From Spirochaetia bacterium (GTDB lineage Bacteria > Spirochaetota > Spirochaetia > Treponematales > Breznakiellaceae): DNA of 36,893 bases. The notes under the pieces were generated by a model. That model did no database searches and was not told where the DNA came from. It saw only the letters and a program-made list of their open reading frames with translations. The translations under genes were made by a program, and so were the position numbers. Of this stretch, positions 18,901-26,376 are shown piece by piece (position 1 is the stretch's first letter; each line of letters begins with the position of its first letter). Location of the stretch: assembly GCA_025997755.1 (NCBI GenBank), contig BNVA01000006.1:1-36893 (forward strand). Reading direction: 5' to 3'.

Positions 18901-20530
18901 CGTGGCGCGTCTTGAAGATATTCAAGTAACAACACGCGCTTTGGAAAGCCGCATATCGGAGATACTGAATGGTCTTAGCGAAGAAGTATTGAGTTATCCG
19001 CCTTTCAGTACGAATGATTATGAAACAACCGGAAACACAGAATATATTTTGTACAAACCGATTTTATTTAGGCAAAGCTCAAGCGATATTTACGCGCGCG
19101 GCGCGGTAAGGCTTGCAATAAGCAGCGAGTCGATAATCGAAGAAATGTTAAAAGGACGGCGGCAAATTCTTAATGTGTTGATGATTATCGCACTAATGGC
19201 GCTGTTAATCGGCGGCATAGGCGCTTGGATTGTTTCAACATTGATAGTTATTCCGATTAAAAAACTTGTAACACATGTAGAGAAAATACGCGATACCGAT
19301 GATAAGTCTACACTTGCCGGCATAGACGTTGAAATAAAAACAAGAGACGAACTGTTTACGTTAGGCGAAACTATCAATGAAATGACAAGGGGAATTGTAA
19401 AAGCGTATATCGCGTCGCAGGATCTCTCCATAGGTAAGGAAATACAAAAGAAATTTATTCCGCTGGACATTGATAAGGATGGTAACAAACTTACATCCGG
19501 TTTTAAAAACACAAAAAATCTTCGTTTCTTTGGGTATTATGAGGGTGCAAAGGGCGTTTCCGGCGATTATTTTGATTATCAAGCCATAGATGACCGTTAC
19601 TTTGCAATAATAAAATGCGATGTTGCCGGCAAGGGCGTCCCCGCCGCTCTTATAATGACGCAGGTTGCAACAATGTTTATAAACTATTTTAAAACATGGA
19701 AGCCTACGGAAGATGGAATGAAAATTGAAACTTTAGTTTATCAAATAAATGATTTTATTGAGGCGCTCGCCTTTAAAGGACGATTCGCCGCCTTTACACT
19801 TTGTATATTTGATTCTGAGACCGGCGTTGTACGGTTTTGTAATGCGGGTGATAATCTTATACACTGGTTTGACAGATCGGAAGGCAGGTTGAAGTACCTT
19901 ACGCTTCCGCAGACTCCGGCTACAGGAGTGCTGCCCAACTTCATGGTAGAGGCTGCAGGCGGATACAAAGTACAGACAATGACAATAGATCACGGCGATA
20001 TTCTGCTGCTCTACACAGACGGCATTGAGGAAGCGAAACGTAAATTCCGCGATTATAATTTTAATGAAATTATATGTCAGGAAGGAGGAGCGGGAAATGA
20101 TACGCCTCATGGTAATCACGTTGTAGGACAAGCCGACGAAGAGATGGGCGTTGAACGTGTTGAAGAAATAATAAATGCCGTAATGAACAGACAGTTATAC
20201 ACTCTTTACAAATATCACAACCCGTTAGGCGAAATAGAGTACCACTTTGATTTTACAAACTGTAAAGGTACGGTTGAAGAAGTCATTATGGGAATGGTTA
20301 GTGTAGAAAAAGTATTCAGAATGTATAAGAATCCTAATGCAGGCGAAGACTCGCGCGTGTTGGTTGACAGCAAAGTAAATTCATTCTTAAAAGAACACTT
20401 TACCGAATATCACAAATTCCTGCAGAACACAGAAAACAATCCCGAAAATCCTATGTATATATATTACACTCATATTGAGGAAGATGAACAATACGACGAC
20501 CTTACAATTCTTGGCGTAAACAGGAAATAG
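15911..20530 (+). CDS. Transmembrane SpoIIE (PP2C) phosphatase with sialidase-like sensor ectodomain
   Basis: 1539 residues. A signal peptide (1-24) is followed by a beta-propeller-like region with Asp-boxes (SEDRGKTF about 131, SLDGRNW about 196, SYDGGRTW about 253). Two Fn3-like units follow, the first ending with DNAGNWSD and the next running through WEPPNDADVAGYSW. Hydrophobic helices lie at about 758-785, 830-852 and 1087-1110, with an extracytoplasmic coil between the last two, then HAMP. The C-terminal PP2C/SpoIIE domain has GDYFDY (about 1214), DVAGKGVPAAL and LLYTDGIEEA (Asp1370), all metal-binding motifs. About 100 extra residues precede the final DDLTILGV. It probably dephosphorylates an anti-sigma-factor antagonist in response to an outside ligand. 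No Shine-Dalgarno; the ATG is preceded by TATATAAAAAAGC, so a very short leader is possible. Confidence 0.85.
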   Translation: MTLIRRRFFLFAVLILILSPSVFGIEDFYWENPEPFSSGAGSFPQTAAGGDIAACAWQEAIPSSSTAGQIYISIAINDSQNENGWTAKERIAGPYPYSMREPSIFTLSIDRLGRIFICIAVTPSQTDILLSEDRGKTFSRYTLNQTQGGQNSLTNGQATTDTTALVPRIFHTADGSSVLFVVRTVGQNMTLYYAHSLDGRNWSGFQQFVNSAGLSLNFLPTHASLNGVDYVVFQSFIPGTINRPSFQLYMKQSYDGGRTWSSEKRLSIWQDTISDSTANADAFNNERPHLSLYGNGLFMVWERRYGAGVQAIYGAQLNTNGEAIRKIERISAANANCQDPKAFSYRGENMVVWFDNRRGGKDGAYIAQFDGTTWQNIELSRYSDTAIFTRAAIAEGHIYIFWQEAVDGKNRIFTLLPDTTGTVPRLVAENFTDGKRTSNVRAEIAWNVPYDSSGIVGFSWSWSRDPNAEPVDIVAAGVRTTSAREFADEDGAWYFSLKSIDNAGNWSDTARLTFIRDITAPKPVKIFPPENDDGGFVLSNSFSVGWEPPNDADVAGYSWNLDYLGALNATQDAVERTVSLLDNRSNAMRIMGSQPKVSYNNEDNGIWRFSVSPIDDVGNVGEAASFILRLNKYVPHTFITLLNGKQDIQGNLDLEIIGRGFSENGLVQRIFFRRDGEIENIRILTLSENQFVVRSDRNIMIRDVENLPEGKYYITVEHPLRGRAAGSTAISVLRSLTVKFGDHTNLWHAEWLVRLSRRFILEPTALILGLIMVFCMILALFTLRGVVLTFREGRAIQIETMAIINGELMPSEKKQRITVLRKHGIGVRVKIAGFTLALVSVVVLMVSMPLYIMMSNTQRETMMQSLWDRSVVLLEGITASARVFMPSNNVLELGYLPSQSAAVPEALYVTITGFGSGNTVTNDYVWATNDINILDKINTQILEAGVSRLKDSLTTELQSSFIDMNIKANQVIAEMAESIADLNREGSALALLTDQRSVARLEDIQVTTRALESRISEILNGLSEEVLSYPPFSTNDYETTGNTEYILYKPILFRQSSSDIYARGAVRLAISSESIIEEMLKGRRQILNVLMIIALMALLIGGIGAWIVSTLIVIPIKKLVTHVEKIRDTDDKSTLAGIDVEIKTRDELFTLGETINEMTRGIVKAYIASQDLSIGKEIQKKFIPLDIDKDGNKLTSGFKNTKNLRFFGYYEGAKGVSGDYFDYQAIDDRYFAIIKCDVAGKGVPAALIMTQVATMFINYFKTWKPTEDGMKIETLVYQINDFIEALAFKGRFAAFTLCIFDSETGVVRFCNAGDNLIHWFDRSEGRLKYLTLPQTPATGVLPNFMVEAAGGYKVQTMTIDHGDILLLYTDGIEEAKRKFRDYNFNEIICQEGGAGNDTPHGNHVVGQADEEMGVERVEEIINAVMNRQLYTLYKYHNPLGEIEYHFDFTNCKGTVEEVIMGMVSVEKVFRMYKNPNAGEDSRVLVDSKVNSFLKEHFTEYHKFLQNTENNPENPMYIYYTHIEEDEQYDDLTILGVNRK

Positions 20531-20555
20531 TTTAGAGTGAGCGGTGCCTTCCTAC

Positions 20556-21719
20556 TTACCGTACAGGTTTTAGTTCTTTGGGCTCAAGCATCATTATGCC
20601 GCCTTTTTCGTTTTGTGTAACGATGTTTCCGTTGTTAAAGGTTACTGTTGCATAAGGGTGCAGCGGAAGTTCCGACATTGCAAGCCGCTGTAAACTTTTG
20701 TTAAATCGGGCGATGTAGGATTTTTTGTTTTGTATTGTAATTGCATAAAGGTCGCCGCTTTTTATCCAGAGTTTGCTGCTGTCGTGAATTGCATCTTGTC
20801 CTGCGGCGCTTCGTCTGAGCGTGTCGGGGTTTATCTCCACAAGACGCGCCGCCGGTATTTGGTTGGCTATATCGGCAATGGCAAAAATGCGTCCGCCTAC
20901 GGAATTAAGCGATTCCGTGTGGATTGTGTCTACATCCGAACGCCGCTGTTCCGCGCCATTTCTATCGACAATAACAAGCACGCCAAGCGGGGCGGATGAA
21001 TACAACACACTGCCGGTTCTAACCTCATATTTAGGTCCATAAGGTCTGATTGCGATTCCTACAGGCACTACAGGTTCGGGTGAGTTATCCGCTTCCGGCA
21101 GCGAAATCTTTTGTACCGGAGGAGGAGCGGCAGGCTTTACAGGCTCGGGCTGCACGGGCGGCGGGGAAGCCGGTGGTGGTGCAGGTTTCGCCGGTTCGGT
21201 TTTTGCCGCCTCGGTTCTTGCAGGCTGCGGCGGAGCCGCCGGTCTTGCAGGTTCAGGTGTTGTTTGCTGCGGAGCGGCGGCAACTTGGACGGGCGCGGCA
21301 TTTATTATAGCCTGTGGATTGTCATCAAGTTTTTTTAACAGTGCCAATAATTGATTGCTTAAAGGTCCGTAAACTTTTCCGCCCAATCTTTTATACCGCG
21401 CCGCGGCATCGCTTATAGACTTACGGACAGCCGCTTTTGCAGTAGGATTTTCAAGGTTAGACTTTAGATTTGGTATGATTATTTCGGAGCCGGGAGTGAG
21501 TCTGTCGGGATTTGTTATTGATTTATTCGCCGTAGTGATAATGGGAAAAAATAGGGCGTTGTCCTTTCCGTAAAACTCCGCAGCAACATGGGAAAGCGTC
21601 TCGCCGCCAAGCACTACATGGGTTTCTGCTTCTGTAGTAATTATATCTGTTTCCGCGCCGAAAACGCCCGTAAAACCTGTTAAATAAAAAATAAGCGTTA
21701 TTAAAAATGATTTTTTCAT
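20556..21719 (-). CDS. Secreted LysM-domain protein with Pro/Ala-rich linker
   Basis: 387 residues. The signal peptide (about 1-22, ending VFGA) is followed by a LysM peptidoglycan-binding domain at about 33-84 (THVVLGGETLSHVAAEFYG, then LTPGSEIIIP). Residues about 141-207 are a low-complexity Pro/Ala/Gln linker that could span peptidoglycan. The C-terminal part (VRTGSVLYSSAPLGVLVIVD onward) has repeated short strands like a small beta-propeller but no catalytic motif I recognise. Likely a periplasmic or cell-wall-bound structural or sensory protein. It starts 9 bases after the upstream beta-barrel-like gene with Shine-Dalgarno AGGAAA, so the two form an operon. It converges on the SpoIIE gene with 25 bases between stops and no clear terminator. 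Confidence 0.8.
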   Translation of the reverse strand: MKKSFLITLIFYLTGFTGVFGAETDIITTEAETHVVLGGETLSHVAAEFYGKDNALFFPIITTANKSITNPDRLTPGSEIIIPNLKSNLENPTAKAAVRKSISDAAARYKRLGGKVYGPLSNQLLALLKKLDDNPQAIINAAPVQVAAAPQQTTPEPARPAAPPQPARTEAAKTEPAKPAPPPASPPPVQPEPVKPAAPPPVQKISLPEADNSPEPVVPVGIAIRPYGPKYEVRTGSVLYSSAPLGVLVIVDRNGAEQRRSDVDTIHTESLNSVGGRIFAIADIANQIPAARLVEINPDTLRRSAAGQDAIHDSSKLWIKSGDLYAITIQNKKSYIARFNKSLQRLAMSELPLHPYATVTFNNGNIVTQNEKGGIMMLEPKELKPVR

Positions 21720-21728
21720 AGATATTTC

Positions 21729-22352
21729 CTAAAACCGGTATCCAAAGCCAACACCGGCGGCGGCTATAAACGGGTATCCGCCGCGAATATACGGCTCAAT
21801 ATAAAAACGTTCAAACGAAATACGCGCTCCCACTCCCCCGCAAGCCATCAAATATCCTGTTTGTCTTAAATCATTCTTACGATCAATAAACAAATAGTCA
21901 AAACCGATTTCCGCCTGCGCAAAAAAACTCAATATCATATTGCCGTATTTTAATTCGATAGGATAGTAGCGCGCCGCCGCAGATATTCCTAATGATAAAA
22001 CACCGTCAAAATCGTTATGAACGTGCACTCTGCCGCCCGCAGAAAAATACTGCAAAAAGTTTGTTTGTTTAAAACGCCAGTCTGCGGCAAGAATAAAGCC
22101 CAGCCCTATTTGTTCCGCCGTGTAGCCCGATCCTTCCAAACCTATGCCGATGGTCAATCCTGCCCGTGAAAGCTCAAGATGTTCCTTGTATGGCACAAAA
22201 GCCGGTTCTTCATCCTCAAAATCTTGTATTTGCTCCGTCCCGTATTGGAGGAATGTATCATCCTCTTCTGTTTCCGATTGCGCGAAAGCAAAGCCCGCCA
22301 TAAATGTGAACACGGTGATCATTAGTAGTACTTTCATTTTTTTTATTTCCAT
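21729..22352 (-). CDS. Probable outer-membrane beta-barrel protein
   Basis: 207 residues with a cleavable signal peptide ending AFAQ (about 25), then an acidic stretch (SETEEDDTF, QDFEDEEP). The rest alternates polar and hydrophobic residues in short strands with aromatic girdles and finishes in FGYRF with a terminal Phe, the usual beta-barrel end. The first ATG (22352) and an in-frame ATG five codons on (MKVLLM) are both possible starts. A promoter with TTGGAT and TATAAT separated by 17 bases sits about 60-90 bases upstream. It is first in an operon with the LysM gene, suggesting a joint envelope role. I do not recognise a specific family. Confidence 0.65.
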   Translation of the reverse strand: MEIKKMKVLLMITVFTFMAGFAFAQSETEEDDTFLQYGTEQIQDFEDEEPAFVPYKEHLELSRAGLTIGIGLEGSGYTAEQIGLGFILAADWRFKQTNFLQYFSAGGRVHVHNDFDGVLSLGISAAARYYPIELKYGNMILSFFAQAEIGFDYLFIDRKNDLRQTGYLMACGGVGARISFERFYIEPYIRGGYPFIAAAGVGFGYRF

Positions 22353-22414
22353 AAATTTTAACTCTTTAACAGCCTTTTCCCTAAACTTATCGGCATATTA
22401 AAAAAAAATATAAG

Positions 22415-22443
22415 ATTATAGCTGGTTCGTGCACCATATCCAA
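22415..22443 (-). promoter_or_regulatory. Sigma-70-like promoter for the beta-barrel/LysM operon
   Basis: On the minus strand TTGGAT (22443-22438) and a perfect TATAAT (22420-22415) are separated by 17 bases. Transcription would begin near 22408, giving a leader of roughly 55 bases before the ATG at 22352. It diverges from the C69 peptidase promoter. Confidence 0.6.
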
Positions 22444-22451
22444 TAAAATAA

Positions 22452-22487
22452 AAATCCTGTATAATGCTTATAGCTTTTACAGGATTT
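22452..22487. promoter_or_regulatory. 10-bp inverted repeat around the C69 peptidase start site, candidate operator
   Basis: AAATCCTGTA (22452-22461) and TACAGGATTT (22478-22487) are perfect complements 16 bases apart. The left arm overlaps the first two bases of the TATAAT box at 22460-22465. The right arm lies in the predicted leader, ahead of the Shine-Dalgarno. Because the left arm lies upstream of the predicted start of transcription, an RNA hairpin is unlikely and a protein-binding operator is the better reading. Confidence 0.5.
22460..22465 (+). promoter_or_regulatory. -10 box of the C69 peptidase gene
   Basis: A perfect TATAAT predicts a start near 22472 and a 28-base leader with Shine-Dalgarno AAGGAGGG before ATG 22500. 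No good -35 hexamer is found at 16-18 bases upstream, so activator help is possible. The in-frame ATG at 22464 lies inside this box, which rules it out as the real start. Confidence 0.6.
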
Positions 22488-22499
22488 AAGGAGGGTACA

Positions 22500-24332
22500 A
22501 TGCGTACAGTTAAAATCATAGTGTTGAGCGCGGCGTTTATGGCTTTTATCGGGCTTGATAGTGCGCTGTCCTGCACGACGACTATTGTTACGAAGGGCGC
22601 AAGCGCCGACGGTAGTGTGATGGTGAGTCATTCTGATGACGGGCATATTGAGAATGATTCGAGTATTATTTATGTGCCGCGTATAACTATTAGTCTTGAC
22701 GGAAGCCGCCCCGTGTATCCGACGGCGGTGGCTATAGACGAGCTGCCGGAGTATAACGCTTTTTTGGTACCCCGCCTTGTAACGGATTCTGGCGCACCGG
22801 GATACCGGCATCCGGGGCTGACGCGTACAACGCCCATTGGCAGTGTGCCTTACAGCGATATTCTGAATTTTTTGAACGATACGGATAGGACGGAAACTTA
22901 CTCCTACCTGGATTGCAGTTACGGGATTACCAACGAATGGGGAGTGATGTTCGGCGAGTGCACTAATGGCTCTAAAGTAAATCACAAGCCCATTCCGAAT
23001 AAGCGAATTTTTTATTCCAGCGAGCTTGCACGTCTTGCCCTTGAAAACTGTAAAACGGCGCGGGAGGCTGTGCGCCTGATCGGACACTTGATTGACACCT
23101 ATGGGTACTGGGGGACGGGCGAGACGCTTCCGGTAGCCGACAAGGATGAGGGCTGGGTTATCGAAATGGCTCCGGTTCCAGAAAATTACGATAAGGCGGG
23201 CGGTTTATGGGCAGCACAGCGTGTTCCCGACGGTGAATTTTTTATCGCGGCAAACGAATTCCGTATCCGCGAAATTGATCCCGCCAAACGTAATATAACG
23301 CAGATGTACGGCGACAATCTTTTTGATGTGACTAAGGATTTGGGATGGTGGACGGTAACGGACAAGGAATCTGGGTTGATGGACTGGCTTCCAACGGTGA
23401 GCCTTGGTGAGTACAGCCATCCTTACTATTCTCTGCGCCGTGTGTGGCGTGGTTTGTCTCTTGCCGCGCCGTCGCTTGCGCTGAACCCTTGGGTACAGGA
23501 CGGTCAGGGCGGGCTTACGAAGGATTATCCGTTTTCGGTAAAGCCCGACAAAAAACTCACGCTTGCAAGTATTCGCGCCCTGCACCGCGATCATTATAAC
23601 GATACCGAATTTGATTTGACTAAGGGTACAGCCGCCGGAGCGTGGGGTAATCCAAACCGCTATCTGGGGACTAATGATGCAAGCGGCGATGTGGGCGACC
23701 CGCATTCCGAGCTTATCGGCGCGTGGGAGCGTCCCATTGGCGAGTATTATACTAATGTGGCGTTTATCAATCAGGTTCGCCCCGACCTTCCGTACCCCAT
23801 AAATGTAATTTCATGGATTGCGCTTGACGCGCCTTCCGAATCGGTTTTTGTGCCTCTTGCCGTAGCTCCGTTGCCGCCTGAGTACGAAACCTATGATTAC
23901 CGTGTGTATAACCTTGACGGGCAGGCGTGGCGGATTTATAACTTGGTCGGCGAATATGTAAATCTGCGCTACAGTTTTATGATCCGTGACATCAACAAGG
24001 CGCAAAAAGATAACGAGGAAGCCTCGGAACAGCTTGTTTTGACCCTACAGGAAGCGCTTGCCGAGCGGGCCAAGGAAAATCCCAAGGAGGCGCTTGCCGT
24101 GTTGAATAACGCTTTAAATATGAACGCTATGGCAGTCCACCGCAACTGGAAACTTCTCTTTGAAAACCTTGTGCTGAGCTACAATCAAGGCGAGGTAAAT
24201 CACGCGCCCTTTGGGGAACCGCGCAAGATGGGTAAAACCCGTTATCCCGACTCATGGCTGGAAGCAACGGATTACTACCGCGGTCCGACGACCTATAAAC
24301 CTAAGGTGGGCTACCCGGATCCGGCGAAATAA
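22500..24332 (+). CDS. Secreted C69-family (U34) dipeptidase
   Basis: 610 residues from ATG 22500. The N-terminus is a signal peptide ending ALS, directly followed by Cys25 in CTTTIVTKGASADGS, the conserved N-terminal nucleophile segment of peptidase family C69. Downstream blocks such as YGITNEWGVMFGECTN, GYWGTGETLPVADKDEGWV and ANEFRIREID follow the family order. It should be an Ntn-hydrolase that cleaves dipeptides or short peptides outside the cytoplasm, exposing its catalytic Cys by processing. ALSC also resembles a lipobox, so lipidation cannot be excluded but would block the nucleophile. An earlier in-frame ATG at 22464 is rejected because it falls in the -10 box, while 22500 has Shine-Dalgarno AAGGAGGG. 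It is its own unit, divergent from the envelope operon. Confidence 0.87.
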   Translation: MRTVKIIVLSAAFMAFIGLDSALSCTTTIVTKGASADGSVMVSHSDDGHIENDSSIIYVPRITISLDGSRPVYPTAVAIDELPEYNAFLVPRLVTDSGAPGYRHPGLTRTTPIGSVPYSDILNFLNDTDRTETYSYLDCSYGITNEWGVMFGECTNGSKVNHKPIPNKRIFYSSELARLALENCKTAREAVRLIGHLIDTYGYWGTGETLPVADKDEGWVIEMAPVPENYDKAGGLWAAQRVPDGEFFIAANEFRIREIDPAKRNITQMYGDNLFDVTKDLGWWTVTDKESGLMDWLPTVSLGEYSHPYYSLRRVWRGLSLAAPSLALNPWVQDGQGGLTKDYPFSVKPDKKLTLASIRALHRDHYNDTEFDLTKGTAAGAWGNPNRYLGTNDASGDVGDPHSELIGAWERPIGEYYTNVAFINQVRPDLPYPINVISWIALDAPSESVFVPLAVAPLPPEYETYDYRVYNLDGQAWRIYNLVGEYVNLRYSFMIRDINKAQKDNEEASEQLVLTLQEALAERAKENPKEALAVLNNALNMNAMAVHRNWKLLFENLVLSYNQGEVNHAPFGEPRKMGKTRYPDSWLEATDYYRGPTTYKPKVGYPDPAK

Positions 24333-24408
24333 TAGGAGTACGCCTACAACTCCGCAGACTTTTCTACCTTTGTGGTTACTGTTATGATATTGCGATAAGG
24401 AGAGTGTG

Positions 24409-25509
24409 ATGAATAGGATTCCTGTGGGTGTGCTTGGGGCTACCGGTATGGTGGGGCAGAATTATATTTCCCTGCTCAACGATCACCCTTGGTTTGAGGT
24501 TAAATTTGTCGCGGCTTCGGCGCGAAGCGCGGGTAAAAAATATGGTGATGTTATGACGGGACGCTGGCGTTTGCGGACGCCGTTTCCGTCCGGGGTTCGT
24601 GCGCTTACGATAGAAGACGCTAACGATGTTAGCCGGGCTGCGGCGGCGGCAAAAAACGGCGGTCTGGCTTTTGTTTTTTCGGCACTGGAGATGGGCAAGG
24701 ATGAAATTCTTGCACTGGAAAATGCTTACGCGGCGGCGGGGATTCCCGTTGTGTCGAATGCCTCCGCAAACCGCTGGACGGACGATGTGCCTATGCTGAT
24801 CGCGGAAGTTAATCCCGATCATGCGGACATTATAAGCGAACAAAAGAAAAAGCGCGGCTATGATAAAGGTTTTATCGTTGTTAAGCCAAATTGCTCGATT
24901 CAAAGTTATATGACGCCTTTCCATGCGTTAATTCAAGCAGGATATGAGATCAAGAGGGCTATCGTTACCACCATGCAGGCGGTTTCCGGCGCGGGTTATC
25001 CGGGTGTGCCCAGCCTCGACATTATCGATAATGTTGTGCCCTATATAGGCGGCGAGGAGGAAAAATCCGAGCTTGAGCCGCTAAAGATTTTTGGAACGTG
25101 CAAAGGCGGAGCGATTATCAAGGCAAAAGAGCCTGTGATCAGCGCTCACTGTAACCGCGTAACGGTGATAAATGGTCATACTGTTACGGTAAGCATGGAA
25201 TTCGGCGAAAAGAAGCCTTCCATCGATCAAATTAAAAAGATTTGGACGGATTTCCGCGCCCTTCCGCAACAGTTAAAGCTGCCTATGGCGCCGGAACAGC
25301 CTATCATCGTTCGTGAAGAAGACAACAGACCGCAGCCGGGCATGGATAGGGATGCCGATAAGGGTATGGCGGTTAGTGTCGGACGCATTCGTCCCTGCAA
25401 TGTGTTTGATGTTCGCTTTGTAGGACTTTCGCATAACACGGTGAGGGGGGCTGCCGGCGGCGGCATATTAAATGCTGAGCTGTTGAAATCGAAAGGGTAT
25501 CTGGGTTAA
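24409..25509 (+). CDS. asd: Aspartate-semialdehyde dehydrogenase, archaeal/fungal type
   Basis: 366 residues from ATG 24409 (GTG 24406 is also in frame; Shine-Dalgarno AAGGAGAG favours the ATG). It reduces aspartyl phosphate to aspartate semialdehyde with NADPH, feeding lysine/diaminopimelate, threonine and methionine synthesis. The nucleotide-binding loop is GVLGATGMVGQ. The catalytic Cys162 lies in KPNCSIQ and the base His257 in NGHT. The stretch TTMQAVSGAGYPGVPSLDII is characteristic of the archaeal/yeast-type branch rather than the E. coli type. It heads a same-strand series, and hisG starts 2 bases after its stop. No lysC or dap genes are near. Confidence 0.93.
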   Translation: MNRIPVGVLGATGMVGQNYISLLNDHPWFEVKFVAASARSAGKKYGDVMTGRWRLRTPFPSGVRALTIEDANDVSRAAAAAKNGGLAFVFSALEMGKDEILALENAYAAAGIPVVSNASANRWTDDVPMLIAEVNPDHADIISEQKKKRGYDKGFIVVKPNCSIQSYMTPFHALIQAGYEIKRAIVTTMQAVSGAGYPGVPSLDIIDNVVPYIGGEEEKSELEPLKIFGTCKGGAIIKAKEPVISAHCNRVTVINGHTVTVSMEFGEKKPSIDQIKKIWTDFRALPQQLKLPMAPEQPIIVREEDNRPQPGMDRDADKGMAVSVGRIRPCNVFDVRFVGLSHNTVRGAAGGGILNAELLKSKGYLG

Positions 25510-25511
25510 GC

Positions 25512-26375
25512 ATGGCGCTGCGGCTTCTTATCCCGAAAGGGCGGATTTTTGAAAATATTGCGCATCTCTTTGCCGAGTCAGGCTTTTCTCTTAATTTAAA
25601 CGACAGGACGTACCGCCCCCGCCTTGGCGCGGATTGGATAGACGCTAAAATTATGAAGCCGCAGAATGTAGGCGAGCTTTTGGAACTTGGAAGCCATGAC
25701 GCGGGATTTACCGGAATCGACTGGATCACAGAAACCGGCGCGGATGTCATTGAGATTATGGATTTGGGTTTCGACAAGGTGCGGATCGTCGCGGCGGTTC
25801 CGCTGGGGAATGAGGAACTTGTTAAATCAAAAAGAATTGTTGTTGCAACAGAGTACGGAAATATAGCGGCAAAGTACCTTTCCGAAAAAAGATATGATTT
25901 TAAGATAGTCCGCACCTACGGCGCTACCGAAGTTTTTCCGCCCGACGATGCCGATATGATTATCGACAATACGGCATCGGGACAAACCCTGCACGACAAT
26001 GGACTTTCTATAATCGACACGGTTTTGGTATCATCAACGCGCTTTGTTGCCTCAAAAGAGGCTATGCAAGACATCGAAAAAAAAGAGCAGATCGAAAAAC
26101 TTGCGATGCTTTTTAGGGCAGTGCTTGAAGGGCGCGAAAAGGTTATGCTTGAGATGAATGTGTCCGAGCAGTATTTTAAAAAGATGATAGGCGCTCTGCC
26201 CGCTATGCGCAGCCCTACCGTAGCTCCTCTCTATTCTTCAGACGGCGGAAGCGGAGGCGGGTATGCAGTAAAAATCGCCGTCAAAAAAAATGAGGTGCCC
26301 GACCTCATTCCTCGTCTTAAAAAACTTGGCGCGGCAGACATAGTTGAATATGAGCTTCGTAAAGTAGTGTATTGA
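25512..26375 (+). CDS. hisG: ATP phosphoribosyltransferase, long form
   Basis: 287 residues, the long HisG form: two catalytic lobes plus a C-terminal ACT-like regulatory domain that normally binds histidine. N-terminal LRLLIPKGR, the [10 protein letters not shown] block and the PRPP-binding stretch [20 protein letters not shown] are typical. It catalyses the first step of histidine synthesis from ATP and PRPP. A Gly/Ser linker (SDGGSGGG) separates the C-terminal domain ([24 protein letters not shown]). There is no other his gene in the window, so it is an orphan here, placed between asd and mnmG. It is followed after one base by the GTG of mnmG, so co-translation is likely. Confidence 0.92.
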   Translation: MALRLLIPKGRIFENIAHLFAESGFSLNLNDRTYRPRLGADWIDAKIMKPQNVGELLELGSHDAGFTGIDWITETGADVIEIMDLGFDKVRIVAAVPLGNEELVKSKRIVVATEYGNIAAKYLSEKRYDFKIVRTYGATEVFPPDDADMIIDNTASGQTLHDNGLSIIDTVLVSSTRFVASKEAMQDIEKKEQIEKLAMLFRAVLEGREKVMLEMNVSEQYFKKMIGALPAMRSPTVAPLYSSDGGSGGGYAVKIAVKKNEVPDLIPRLKKLGAADIVEYELRKVVY

Positions 26376-26376
26376 T

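Noticed and set aside
20821..21338. Plus-strand ORFs, Arg/Gly-rich or Ala-rich, antisense to the LysM gene
   Set aside because: They are reverse-strand shadows of the Pro/Ala/Gln-rich linker and have no start signals or family features.
22464..22499. Upstream ATG as the start of the C69 peptidase
   Set aside because: It lies inside the TATAAT box and lacks a ribosome site, while ATG 22500 has a strong one and starts a proper signal peptide.
24333..24353. Near-palindrome TAGGAGTACGCCTA and 5-bp GGAGT/ACTCC stem after the C69 gene, as terminator or operator
   Set aside because: The stem is too short and no T tract follows directly.
24383..24388. TATGAT as a -10 box for asd
   Set aside because: The matching -35 position (TTTTCT) is poor; a promoter there is possible but not supported enough to list.
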